From Methanobacteriota archaeon (GTDB lineage: Archaea; Halobacteriota; Methanosarcinia; Methanosarcinales; Methanosarcinaceae), in the NCBI GenBank assembly GCA_030837265.1, contig JAUPKV010000685.1:1-9853 (forward strand): 9,853 nt of DNA, given 5' to 3'. Below are positions 1 through 6,842 of this stretch, one piece after another. Under the pieces are notes generated by a model, which was not told the DNA's origin, ran no database searches, and saw only the letters and a list, made by a program, of their open reading frames with translations. Both the position numbers and the translations under genes were made by a program. Numbering within the stretch: position 1 is the first letter of the stretch; the number at the start of each line of letters is the position of its first letter.

Positions 1-761
1 GAATCCTTAGTAATTGCATAGCAGCCAGGATGTCCCAGGTTGTTTGCATGTAAATGGATGGGCATTGGCATTCCAAGGCGTTCATTGACCTCGGTAAGCC
101 CTTTTATTACCTCTCTTGGGGTAATTTCAAAATGAATATTAGCCTCATCAAGAGAACTTATGTTTTTTCCCCAGCCCCAATTCTCAACTCCTGCAGGGTT
201 GACGCATTTGATTCCATAAGTCTTATGGGTCTTCATCATCCAGGCCACATAAGCAGCAGCTTTTTCTATGTCCCCATCCCGGAAGTAACGCATCAAAAAG
301 AAGTTGTTTCCGAGTATCAGGTACCCGCCCATGTCAAGAAGCGGAGTTGCACGCATCTCTTCATGGGTGTGGCGAGCTTCAAGAGGAGGAACCGCAGCTT
401 CAAAAACAGTTGTATAACCCATTGCTGCGTAATCGTACCCCTGTTTGTAGACCGAGGGGACAGTGTACCCTGAACCCGAATGAGCTATGGAAGTCTTCTG
501 GACAGTCGATTTATAGTGATCCTCCGGGCGCATCATCCTGCCAGCATTAACTTTTGCACCTGCAACGTGAGAATGTGAGTCAACTCCTCCTGGCATGACC
601 GTCATACCTGAGGCATCAATAACTTTTGCATCTCTAATTTCGGCAGCAGAAAGCTCCTTTACGACTTTTCCGTCCCTGATGAAGATATCCATGATTTCCC
701 CGTTTATTTCGTTAAGGGGGTCAAAGACGTATCCGTTTTTAATTGTAATTGTTCCTGCCAT
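1..761 (-). CDS. fmdA: Formylmethanofuran dehydrogenase subunit A, N-terminal 253 residues (runs off the left edge)
   Basis: This is the amidohydrolase-type subunit of formylmethanofuran dehydrogenase. In the known enzyme it couples formate, made from CO2 in the B subunit, to methanofuran at a binuclear metal site in the cytoplasm. The frame is open from the ATG at 761 to the window edge and gives 253 of the roughly 570 residues expected. It begins MAGTITIKNGYVFDP and carries the metal-binding pair H63-x-H65 in GVDSHSHVAG. K185 (YGIKCVNP) sits where the family has its carboxylated lysine, and H238 (PIHLHANN) matches a further ligand by spacing; these assignments are by position, not by alignment. 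The start is secure: AGGTG lies 6 bases upstream, inside the end of fmdF, and the fmdF TAA directly abuts this ATG, so the two are probably translationally coupled. A molybdenum (fmd) rather than tungsten (fwd) isoenzyme is inferred only from the E-F-A gene order. Confidence 0.95.
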   Translation of the reverse strand, partial: MAGTITIKNGYVFDPLNEINGEIMDIFIRDGKVVKELSAAEIRDAKVIDASGMTVMPGGVDSHSHVAGAKVNAGRMMRPEDHYKSTVQKTSIAHSGSGYTVPSVYKQGYDYAAMGYTTVFEAAVPPLEARHTHEEMRATPLLDMGGYLILGNNFFLMRYFRDGDIEKAAAYVAWMMKTHKTYGIKCVNPAGVENWGWGKNISSLDEANIHFEITPREVIKGLTEVNERLGMPMPIHLHANNLGHPGCYAITKD

Positions 762-1802
762 TTATTTCACCTCTCTTTTCACAAGCCAGATAGCATTAAC
801 AGGGCAAATAAGGGCGCAGGCTCCATCTGCTCCGCAGCGGTCCTGATTTACGACCGAAACTTTTCCGTTCTTAACTTCAAGCAGAGCTTTTTCATCCATG
901 TCGTTAAGGTACCCCGAAGCTAGTTCGCGGTTATCGAGAGCATTTACAGGACAGACAATTACACAGTTTCCGCAACCAAGACATGTAGTTTCATCCGTCT
1001 TCAGACTGGTACGGAGCAGAGTCTCCGGAACAGGAACTTCAAGTAGCTTCTTCTCAAGGAGACCTTTTTTCTCCACGTCCGGCAGAATTGCAGTTTTCCT
1101 GACATCAATTGCTTTAACAGGGCACGCGACCGCACACGCCCCACAGTAAATGCAAGCATCGGGACGGTGAGTTATCTTTTCGACTCTTTCTCCAGCTTTA
1201 GCTTTTTTATTGAAAAGAGCATTTGCAGGACATACTTCTACACAGGTATGGCAGGTCTGACAGATCTCTTCAGCCCTCGTCCAGCGGCCTTCAAAGGGCT
1301 TTTCTACGGAAATCGCGTCAACAGGGCATACGGCAGCACACCAGCCGCAGTGGACGCAGCACTCTGTATCAATTTTAGTTTTTCCTACAAGCTTCAGGCT
1401 TCCGTCCCCTGAAATTTCCCGGCTTACCTGAATGCAGTCTCTTGGGCATATTTCTTCACAAAGTCCGCAGTGGACGCACTTTTCAGATACTAAAGTTGGT
1501 TTAATGGCCTCGGAAATATAGGACTTATCATTAAGGGTCTTTCCTTCTTGTTTCATTTCAAGAGCACCTGTGGGGCAAACCCTCGCACAAATACCGCAGA
1601 CAAGGCAGTCTTCGCTCTCCTTCATTTCAAGGAAATCCGCATCTAGCAACCCTCTAGTTACAGCTCCCACGGCACCTATCGAAAGGTTGCCTTTGGGGCA
1701 TGACTGTACGCAGGTCCCGCAGCCAATGCATTTTTCAGGCTTATAGACCAGCTGTCTGTCTTTTTTTTCGGAAAAGACACTTAATTTTATCTCATTTTGC
1801 AA
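762..1802 (-). CDS. fmdF: Formylmethanofuran dehydrogenase subunit F, polyferredoxin
   Basis: A 346-residue iron-sulfur polyferredoxin that carries electrons to or from the molybdenum/tungsten catalytic subunits of formylmethanofuran dehydrogenase. Eight ferredoxin motifs are visible, starting at C25, C66, C109, C149, C181, C217, C274 and C323. The first seven are complete C-x2-C-x2-C-x3-C-P. The eighth reads C323-x5-C329-x3-C333-P with Asp326 where the second Cys should be, a substitution known in some ferredoxins that bind [3Fe-4S] or Asp-ligated [4Fe-4S] clusters. The start is a TTG at 1802: GAGGT at 1814-1810 lies 7 bases before it, and the nearby ATG is out of frame. The gene lies 18 bases after fmdE and its TAA touches the fmdA ATG, so the three genes form one operon. 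Family and eight-cluster architecture match the Methanosarcina FmdF/FwdF proteins. There is no signal peptide or membrane segment. Confidence 0.95.
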   Translation of the reverse strand: MQNEIKLSVFSEKKDRQLVYKPEKCIGCGTCVQSCPKGNLSIGAVGAVTRGLLDADFLEMKESEDCLVCGICARVCPTGALEMKQEGKTLNDKSYISEAIKPTLVSEKCVHCGLCEEICPRDCIQVSREISGDGSLKLVGKTKIDTECCVHCGWCAAVCPVDAISVEKPFEGRWTRAEEICQTCHTCVEVCPANALFNKKAKAGERVEKITHRPDACIYCGACAVACPVKAIDVRKTAILPDVEKKGLLEKKLLEVPVPETLLRTSLKTDETTCLGCGNCVIVCPVNALDNRELASGYLNDMDEKALLEVKNGKVSVVNQDRCGADGACALICPVNAIWLVKREVK

Positions 1803-1820
1803 GTCGCTTACCTCTTAACG

Positions 1821-2435
1821 TTATTCTGTACATGCGCCGCACAGCAGCTCATTATCGTGCTGAATGAACATTTCACCGCAATTTTTACAAGCATGTATCC
1901 GTTTTTTCTGCCTGACAGGAACTTCGATATCCACAGATTTCCAGGAATACACTTTTTCTCCTGCAGCTAGAAGGATTGGTACAACCTCTTCATGATGAAG
2001 CTTTTGAGTGTTCAGGTACCAGGCATGGAGTTTGGGATAATCCTTTGTTTTCTCAGGGTCGAGAATAATACGGATACCCTTTATTGTGTGAACTCCTTCA
2101 GGAGCCTGTTTATTTATGGTGACTGCCATTTTCCCAAAGTTTCTAATCTTTAATCCGCCGTTTCCGATTGTGGCTCCGCCAAGGATCTGGAACGGATCCG
2201 GCATGCAGCTTTGAGTCTCACATGTTACAAATATGCGCTCCCCATCACGGATATCTAATTCCCTTCGTGCGATATTGAGCATTTGGATACCGATTAACGC
2301 TCCGGATGTTAGAAACCCGTGAAAAGGGACTAACTTTTCAATTTGGGAAAGCAGCTCAGGGTCGTGAATCTGCTTAAGAATCGCTTCCATTTGTTTTTTC
2401 TCTAAATCCGAGTTTTTATGCAATGTGGCCACCAT
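1821..2435 (-). CDS. fmdE: FmdE family protein (formylmethanofuran dehydrogenase subunit E) with C-terminal zinc ribbon
   Basis: A 204-residue FmdE-family protein and the first gene of the fmdE-F-A operon. The core domain (about residues 20-165) shows FHGFLTSGALIG around H39, and C72 and C77 in a TCETQSC motif followed by PFQILGGATIGNGG, the family's conserved Cys and Gly-rich segment. A C-terminal zinc ribbon follows, with C183-x2-C186 and C199-x2-C202. FmdE is encoded with the dehydrogenase but is not part of the catalytic core; a metal- or cofactor-related role is usually assumed and is not shown by the sequence. The frame extends upstream to 2525, but that extension (SHNFLYFYSSF...) does not look coding. 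I prefer ATG 2435; GGAG lies about 22 bases before it, which is weak support. ATG 2390 is a second candidate. The gene is divergent from the aldehyde dehydrogenase. Confidence 0.88.
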   Translation of the reverse strand: MVATLHKNSDLEKKQMEAILKQIHDPELLSQIEKLVPFHGFLTSGALIGIQMLNIARRELDIRDGERIFVTCETQSCMPDPFQILGGATIGNGGLKIRNFGKMAVTINKQAPEGVHTIKGIRIILDPEKTKDYPKLHAWYLNTQKLHHEEVVPILLAAGEKVYSWKSVDIEVPVRQKKRIHACKNCGEMFIQHDNELLCGACTE

Positions 2436-2547
2436 CACTGTTTTTATTGTTATGTTTCTCCAGCATAAAGAAGGAATACGGAAGCTCGAATAAAAATACA
2501 AGAAGTTATGTGAGTCCGATATCACAATATTAGAGATAACATAACTA

Positions 2548-2562
2548 ATGGAGATATATTAT
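2548..2562 (-). promoter_or_regulatory. Possible TATA box of the fmd operon
   Basis: On the minus strand the stretch CATAATATATCTCC resembles an archaeal TATA element. It would place transcription start near 2530 and leave a leader of about 90 bases before the fmdE ATG at 2435. The region is AT-rich, so chance matches are likely. Confidence 0.3.
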
Positions 2563-2797
2563 GATTTTAAGTACTTTTTGACAGAAATCAGCAAAATTTT
2601 ACCCGATCAGGTTGACAAAGTTCAGTCTAAGGAATATTATCCCTCTACAAGACCTTTAGGACAAAATAAGCTCAAAACCTGGTACTAATGGAAATATCTG
2701 GTATTTATGAAAATGTCCGATTTTTGGAAACGTAGCTGTGAAATATTGTTTGATTGTCTGTGAAGTACTCGTTTGATTATAATTGATTACTGAGCTC

Positions 2798-2825
2798 AAT
2801 TATATAACTTATGTATTATATAATT
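2798..2825. repeat. Perfect 10-base inverted repeat in the fmdE/aldehyde dehydrogenase intergenic region
   Basis: AATTATATAA (2798-2807) and TTATATAATT (2816-2825) flank CTTATGTA. The symmetry could be a regulator binding site between the two divergent genes, or simply AT-rich sequence with TATA-like character. The rest of 2563-2900 shows no coding potential. It does contain a second copy of ACTAATGGA(G/A)ATAT (2544-2557 and 2684-2697). Confidence 0.4.
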
Positions 2826-2901
2826 ATCGATGGGCAATATTTCTCAGAAGTAAAACAGATAATTGAGGACAAATAAAACAAAGGACTGCATCCTTTTCAT
2901 C

Positions 2902-2920
2902 TACTTAAATTTTTATACAA
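2902..2920 (+). promoter_or_regulatory. Putative BRE/TATA box of the aldehyde dehydrogenase gene
   Basis: ACTTAAATTTTTATACAA fits an archaeal B-recognition element plus TATA box. It predicts transcription start near 2940 and an 80-base leader. That leader holds a small possible hairpin (CTTTCC/GGGAAG, 2943-2959). Confidence 0.4.
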
Positions 2921-3023
2921 TGAATCTTAATAATAGTATATGGCTTTCCTTGGGGGGAAGTCGTGAAAAACAAATCGGGGACCTCCTGTTTAAACAAAAA
3001 AACAATTTTTTTGAGATGATCTT

Positions 3024-4388
3024 ATGGTATTCAAATCCGTAAATCCTTATACTGAAGAAGTAAACTGGACATATGATTCTTTTTCTTTCGAGGAATGTAA
3101 AATCCATATTGAAAATTCAAGAGCTGCCTTTTCCGGGTGGAGTTCATTATCTGTTGAGGCAAGGACAAAGTATCTTACAAGGGTTGCAGAGGTGCTTCGA
3201 CAGAATACTGATATATATGCCGAAATTATTACAAAGGAAATGGGAAAACCTATAAAGCAGTCAAGGGCTGAAATTCAGAAATGCGCCCTGACCTGCGATT
3301 ACTACGCTAAAAATGCAGCTGATTTTCTGAAAGATGAGTTTGTTAATACGGATTCCGAAAAAAGTTATGTGACTTTTGAGCCTCTGGGTGTAATACTCGG
3401 AATTATGCCCTGGAATTTCCCTTTCTGGCAGGTCTTCAAGTTTGCAATCCCTACGATGAGTGCAGGTAATGTTTGTGTGCTTAAACATGCCTCAAATGTG
3501 CCTAGATCTGCCCTTGAGGTTGAGAAAGTTTTTCGGGATGCAGGACTTCCGGATAATGTTTTTAAGACCCTGTTAATTGACCCGAAAACTACCATGGAAA
3601 TCCTTAAAACGGATATGGTCGACGGGGTCTCGCTTACTGGTAGCATCCAGGCAGGTTCCGAAATCGGCGAGCTTGCCGGAGGGACTATCAAACCTTTTGT
3701 ACTGGAACTTGGAGGTTCCGATCCTTTTATAGTGCTTGAGGATGCCGATATTGAGAGAGCAGCCCAGGCTGCAGTAAAATCCCGCTTCCTCAATACCGGC
3801 CAGGGTTGTATTTCTGCAAAGAGATTCGTTGTCATAGAGAAAATAACTGAAGATTTTACGAAGGCGTTTGATCTTGAAATACAAAAACTGAAAATAGGGA
3901 ATCCGATGGACGAAGATACGGATATCGGGCCTCTTGCAAAGAAAGAATTTGTCGAAAATCTCAAAAAAATCCTGGCTGGAGCTAAAAATGAAGGAGCAAA
4001 TACCTGTGTTTACGGAAAAGAGTGTGAAAAGGGCTTTTTCTTCAGACCGGCTCTTATCCCTGCAGCCAGCACGAATATGGAAGTTTGTAATGTAGAGGTA
4101 TTCGGACCTATTGCTCCGGTTATATCAGTAAAGGATGAAGATGAGGCAGTAAAAGTCGCAAACTCCACAGAATTCGGACTTGGGGCCGAAGTCTGGTCCG
4201 GGGATCTGGAAAGAGCGGAAAGACTTGCAAAAAGGATCAGGTCAGGATTTGTAGCAGTTAATGGTATGGTCAGATCCGACCCGAGACTTCCTTTTGGCGG
4301 AGCCAAGAAATCAGGAATAGGAAGAGAACTTTCTCATTATGGTCTTAAGCAATTTGTCAATATCAAAAGTATAGTTATAAATAAATAA
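3024..4388 (+). CDS. NAD(P)-dependent aldehyde dehydrogenase (succinate-semialdehyde dehydrogenase-like)
   Basis: A complete 454-residue soluble aldehyde dehydrogenase that oxidises an aldehyde to its carboxylate with NAD(P)+. All landmarks are present: oxyanion Asn131 in MPWNFPFW, Lys154 in VLKHAS (cofactor binding), general base Glu228 in LELGGSDPFIVLEDAD, nucleophile Cys262 in GQGCISAKR, Glu358 in EVFGP, and LPFGGAKKSGIGRE near the C-terminus. The short length and the GGSDPFIVLEDAD signature resemble the succinate-semialdehyde dehydrogenase group (Sad/YneI, GabD-like) more than CoA-acylating or glyceraldehyde enzymes. The true substrate cannot be read from the sequence. The ATG at 3024 is preceded by GAGATGATC, a good partial match to the archaeal Shine-Dalgarno. 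The gene stands alone: divergent from fmdE, and followed by a hairpin and a decayed gene in the opposite direction. Confidence 0.93.
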   Translation: MVFKSVNPYTEEVNWTYDSFSFEECKIHIENSRAAFSGWSSLSVEARTKYLTRVAEVLRQNTDIYAEIITKEMGKPIKQSRAEIQKCALTCDYYAKNAADFLKDEFVNTDSEKSYVTFEPLGVILGIMPWNFPFWQVFKFAIPTMSAGNVCVLKHASNVPRSALEVEKVFRDAGLPDNVFKTLLIDPKTTMEILKTDMVDGVSLTGSIQAGSEIGELAGGTIKPFVLELGGSDPFIVLEDADIERAAQAAVKSRFLNTGQGCISAKRFVVIEKITEDFTKAFDLEIQKLKIGNPMDEDTDIGPLAKKEFVENLKKILAGAKNEGANTCVYGKECEKGFFFRPALIPAASTNMEVCNVEVFGPIAPVISVKDEDEAVKVANSTEFGLGAEVWSGDLERAERLAKRIRSGFVAVNGMVRSDPRLPFGGAKKSGIGRELSHYGLKQFVNIKSIVINK

Positions 4389-4402
4389 ACACAAAGGAAT
4401 TT

Positions 4403-4422
4403 ATTATTTATTTTTAAATAAT
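4403..4422 (+). terminator. Probable terminator after the aldehyde dehydrogenase gene
   Basis: ATTATTTA and TAAATAAT form a perfect 8-bp stem around a TTTT loop, 15 bases after the stop codon, in T-rich sequence. The stem is only A-T pairs, so the structure is weak. Confidence 0.4.
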
Positions 4423-4458
4423 TTAACATTATTTTATCCTGTTTATCTCGAAATTATT

Positions 4459-4842
4459 TCACTTTTTAATAACCCATTTTTCGCTCCTCGTTATCATTTC
4501 ACCCGATTCAATCATATCAGCTATAACATTGGCTTTAAAGAAAAAATGTTCCTCGGGTAAAATCAGTCTCGCATAATATCCCGGTGTTTCAACTTCAAAT
4601 AATTCGTGATCCTTCGCGTACTCTAAGAAGGCTTTTTTAACTGCTTCCTTTCTCTCTTCTTCGGTTGCTATGTATTGAAATTGTGAGGGAAAATTAAAAA
4701 ACGTTTCTTGTAGATCCGGATGATATACCCGGCTTAACTATCAATTCCATAACATAGATTCGGCAGTAATAGCAGATTTAATATTGTCCACAAGAAACAC
4801 CTCTATAAGAACTTCTTTTATTTTTTTTCGTATAATTGAATA
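4459..4842 (-). pseudogene. Decayed protein-coding gene with adjacent in-frame TGA and TAG
   Basis: One minus-strand frame reads like protein on both sides of a double stop. The upstream part (4842-4744) contains IRKKIKEVLIEVFLVDNIKS. TGA (4743-4741) and TAG (4740-4738) follow. The downstream part then runs 92 codons to TGA at 4459, including EEERKEAVKKAFLEYAKDHE, ETPGYYARLILPEEHFFFKA and TRSEKWVIKK. Acidic/basic alternation and clean codons suggest a real former gene, but the long part has no start codon before an internal Met late in the frame. TAG can encode pyrrolysine in Methanosarcina, but the neighbouring TGA argues against readthrough. I do not recognise the family. The gene converges on the aldehyde dehydrogenase. 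Confidence 0.5.
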
Positions 4843-5004
4843 TCAGTCAAATAAATATATTAACATTGCAGTGGAAATAAAGGGCCGATCTAAAAATATA
4901 TATATTAATAAAAGATTAAGTATAACTATATATCAAAAATTAACATCTTATTCTTTTTACAATATCCCATCTGTTGACATTATGAAGAGATGAGTATTTT
5001 AAAT

Positions 5005-5037
5005 GCACAGGAGAGAAGAGATTAAGATCCCCTGTGC
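5005..5037. repeat. Inverted repeat GCACAGG/CCTGTGC in a non-coding stretch
   Basis: Arms at 5005-5011 and 5031-5037 flank a purine-rich 19-base loop. No convincing gene lies in 4843-5240, where frames are short and AT-rich. The hairpin might belong to an unrecognised RNA, but no promoter or terminator clearly frames it. Confidence 0.3.
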
Positions 5038-5244
5038 CGTAGATAGTTCTATGCGGGCTAAAGAAGGTTCAATAACTCAGATGTGTTTTTAGTATAAGTT
5101 TGTTTCTAAGTATAGTTATAATTAGTTTTTTATAATCGGGTTTTTCTCAATTCAAGTGCAAAAAGTTTAGAAAAAATGGAAAAATCTAGATACATAGAAT
5201 TATAATTATATTATTTATTAAAAGGATTAAATAAAAAAGTATTT

Positions 5245-5338
5245 ATTCTCTCTTTTAGTATTACGTACTAGGTAAAGATATCCCCCAACAACTCTCCCCC
5301 AAGTATGTTGTCTTTACCTTTCTTTTCTACTTTTAATA
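5245..5338 (+). ncRNA. Candidate small RNA: bulged hairpin with a C-rich loop
   Basis: AGGTAAAGA (5270-5278) pairs perfectly with TCTTTACCT (5311-5319), and CAAC (5286-5289) pairs with GTTG (5307-5310). TATCCCC bulges on the left side and the apical loop holds CTCCCCCAA. TCCCCCAA thus occurs twice, in bulge and loop, and ACTCCCCCG recurs at 5402-5410. A TATA-rich block lies upstream (about 5195-5220) and T-rich sequence follows. C-rich single-stranded loops are typical of RNAs that bind purine-rich ribosome binding sites, but expression and targets are not visible here. The rest of 5340-5590 shows no coding or clear structural signal. Confidence 0.3.
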
Positions 5339-5596
5339 AGAAAGAATGAGGGTAAATAGAGTTAGAAGAGACGCGACCACATTACCGTTACCTTCAATCA
5401 AACTCCCCCGAATCTGATTATATGAAGATAAACTTTTGCAAGAATTTTCGGTGTGTAGTTCCTCTACTTACCTTTTGACTTACTCTATACTAAGAATCAT
5501 ACATATATTAAACAAATTATTCAAAATATTGTATATTATTAAATTATATGTTAATGAATGAAATTTTAATTTGATTGAATTAGTAATCAAGTAGAA

Positions 5597-5762
5597 GGTT
5601 GTCCAAAAAGTCACATATTCTTCTAATTTATTAATATTGCTCGTCTCTTCTTAGGTTGAAATGAATAGCGATTTTGACTTTGTAAAGTCTTCGTCGGCCA
5701 ATACTACAAAAATCATCATATCATTAGCAGTCGCCTTCCTAAAAAGAACCTTATCTAGCTAG
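5597..5762 (+). mobile_element. Possible insertion-sequence remnant: terminus plus transposase start
   Basis: GGTTGTCCAAAAAGTC near 5597 resembles the ends of IS4/IS5-type elements. About 60 bases on, an ATG at 5661 opens a frame of 33 codons (MNSDFDFVKSSSANTTKIIS...) that ends at TAG 5760-5762, a layout like the left end of an insertion sequence. If the TAG were read through, the frame would continue 19 codons to TGA 5820. No opposite terminus was found, so this would be a truncated remnant. The assignment rests on remembered similarity, not on an alignment. Confidence 0.3.
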
Positions 5763-5779
5763 CAGATGAAGACTTTACA
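5681..5779. repeat. Long-spaced inverted repeat TGTAAAGTCTTC/GAAGACTTTACA
   Basis: Perfect 12-base arms at 5681-5692 and 5768-5779 extend inward by three more pairs, one of them G-T. They lie 75 bases apart and overlap the putative insertion-sequence remnant. Confidence 0.5.
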
Positions 5780-5814
5780 GTACCCGAAATTACTTTTTCT
5801 TAAAGGTCGTGGTT

Positions 5815-6198
5815 TCAGATGATAAGATCCTCATCCTGGTGTGATCCTGGAAGTCCCGCAGACACGATCCCTGAAGGATCCTTGGGCTCCCATCCTGCTT
5901 CAAGGAGGGCATTCATAAGACTATCGACTTCCGAAGGATGTAGATTTATTTTACATTTAAGGTATGTGCTCATTTTCCATGATCGTTTTTTTTCAAGTTT
6001 ATTTTTCTCGTTTTTTTCCTTTAAATCATAAAAATCTTGCAAAAAAAAGGCGACTCTGTAAATTCGGTTAATTCTTGCTTTTAAAGTCGAATTCATTTTT
6101 GGAAATTGGTTTAATGCTTCATGTTTTGGAATTCCACTTATGCATAGTTTAATAATCTCTTTGTCTTCGTTTGGTTGTACTGTCATCACTCTTGTCAT
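5815..6198 (-). CDS. Hypothetical protein with putative N-terminal helix-turn-helix
   Basis: A 127-residue protein of unknown family. Residues about 12-49 (EDKEIIKLCISGIPKHEALN onward to ARINRIYRVAFF) look like a helix-turn-helix or similar small DNA-binding fold: helix, short turn with Gly22, then a basic recognition-like helix. A Lys/Glu-rich linker (57-75) follows, then a C-terminal part with KINLHPSEVDSLMNALLEAG and an acidic tail. ATG 6198 is preferred because CAGGT lies about 8 bases upstream; the frame could also begin at a TTG at 6273 or an ATG at 6186. An inverted repeat CTCGATTTT/AAAATCGAG flanks its putative promoter. It stands alone, with mobile-element debris on both sides. Function beyond possible DNA binding is not known. 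Confidence 0.55.
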   Translation of the reverse strand: MTRVMTVQPNEDKEIIKLCISGIPKHEALNQFPKMNSTLKARINRIYRVAFFLQDFYDLKEKNEKNKLEKKRSWKMSTYLKCKINLHPSEVDSLMNALLEAGWEPKDPSGIVSAGLPGSHQDEDLII

Positions 6199-6228
6199 TG
6201 TTTGTACCTGTCCCAGGTTATTGTTTTT

Positions 6229-6280
6229 CTCGATTTTAGATATTACATAAAAATTTGAACGACTCTGGTCCAAAATCGAG
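6229..6280. promoter_or_regulatory. Putative operator flanking the promoter of the helix-turn-helix gene
   Basis: CTCGATTTT (6229-6237) and AAAATCGAG (6272-6280) are perfect 9-base inverted copies. Between them, on the minus strand, lies AAATTTTTATGTAATATC (about 6240-6257), the best TATA-like stretch before the gene at 6198. The arrangement would suit repression by a protein bridging two half-sites. Confidence 0.35.
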
Positions 6281-6378
6281 TGGTTATTGCATCTCTTGAT
6301 TGAGAAGTTAAATTCGTAAGAAGAATTCCGTTTCCAATCAAAATTAATATTTGATATCTAAAGACTTCAGCCAAGAAG

Positions 6379-6414
6379 TACAATCACAAGGATTGTAATC
6401 AATTACAAAATTGA
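6379..6414. repeat. Two adjacent small inverted repeats
   Basis: TACAATC-acaag-GATTGTA (6379-6397) is followed directly by TCAATT-acaa-AATTGA (6399-6414). They lie in a stretch (6281-6579) where I see no supported gene. They may be binding sites or part of a decayed element. Confidence 0.35.
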
Positions 6415-6579
6415 GTGATTTTTGGTTTTACTTCATCACTGGATTTTTGTATTGAGTCATTTGAACTGATTATATATAAAATTCTAGTTACGGTTTGGAT
6501 CATGACATGTAGTGTAAGTGTACAAAAATTCTACAAATTTTTAATTGCTTTAGTCTTCTTCATCATAAATGTCAAGACC

Positions 6580-6650
6580 GATTTAATTTTCCTCATTTCA
6601 GCTGGTTTAATTTTCCTCATTTTAGCCGGTTTAATTTTTCCTCATTTTTT
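6580..6650. repeat. Three tandem copies of a 24-base repeat
   Basis: Units start at 6580, 6604 and 6628. The plus-strand consensus is GGTTTAATTTTCCTCATTTT followed by AGCC. The third copy has one extra T, and copies differ at a few positions. On the minus strand a unit reads ATGAGGAAAATTAAACC plus a variable tail, and could be translated as repeated MRKIKPA(K/E). No surrounding frame has a convincing start and ribosome binding site. Confidence 0.75.
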
Positions 6651-6667
6651 GTCCAGCGTTAATTATT

Positions 6668-6763
6668 TTGGCTCTTCGTCACTATCTATAAGTAAAATGA
6701 TTTTGAACTCAACATCGCATTCGTTTTTATGGGGATATCCACACAAAGTGACGAAGAACCAAC
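6668..6763. mobile_element. ISL3-like inverted ends or miniature element
   Basis: TTGGCTCTTCGTCACT (6668-6683) and AGTGACGAAGAACCAA (6747-6762) are inverted copies with one mismatch, 63 bases apart. Termini beginning GGCTCTT or GGTTCTT are characteristic of the ISL3 family. No transposase fits between them, so this would be a miniature derivative or a deletion remnant. The immediate flanks show no matching 8-base target duplication. A short minus-strand frame of about 45 codons spans the element (ending PK at about 6661, containing ECDVEFKIILLIDSDEE) but lacks a start codon. Confidence 0.4.
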
Positions 6764-6842
6764 TTAGTAACGGTCGAGCATGGATTTTTATAAAAAAGTT
6801 TTAATAGTATCGGATTTATATTTATTTGTGAAACCAGATCAA

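Noticed and set aside
2436..2525. Upstream extension of the fmdE frame by 30 codons
   Set aside because: The extra residues are unlike the family N-terminus and lie where the promoter and leader should be.
4784..4993. 69-codon plus-strand frame
   Set aside because: AT-rich, rich in Ile, Asn and Lys by composition only, partly antisense to the decayed gene, and without a ribosome binding site.
6415..6804. 129-codon hydrophobic plus-strand frame from a GTG
   Set aside because: No Shine-Dalgarno; it runs through the 24-base tandem repeat and the ISL3-like inverted ends, so the open frame is probably accidental.
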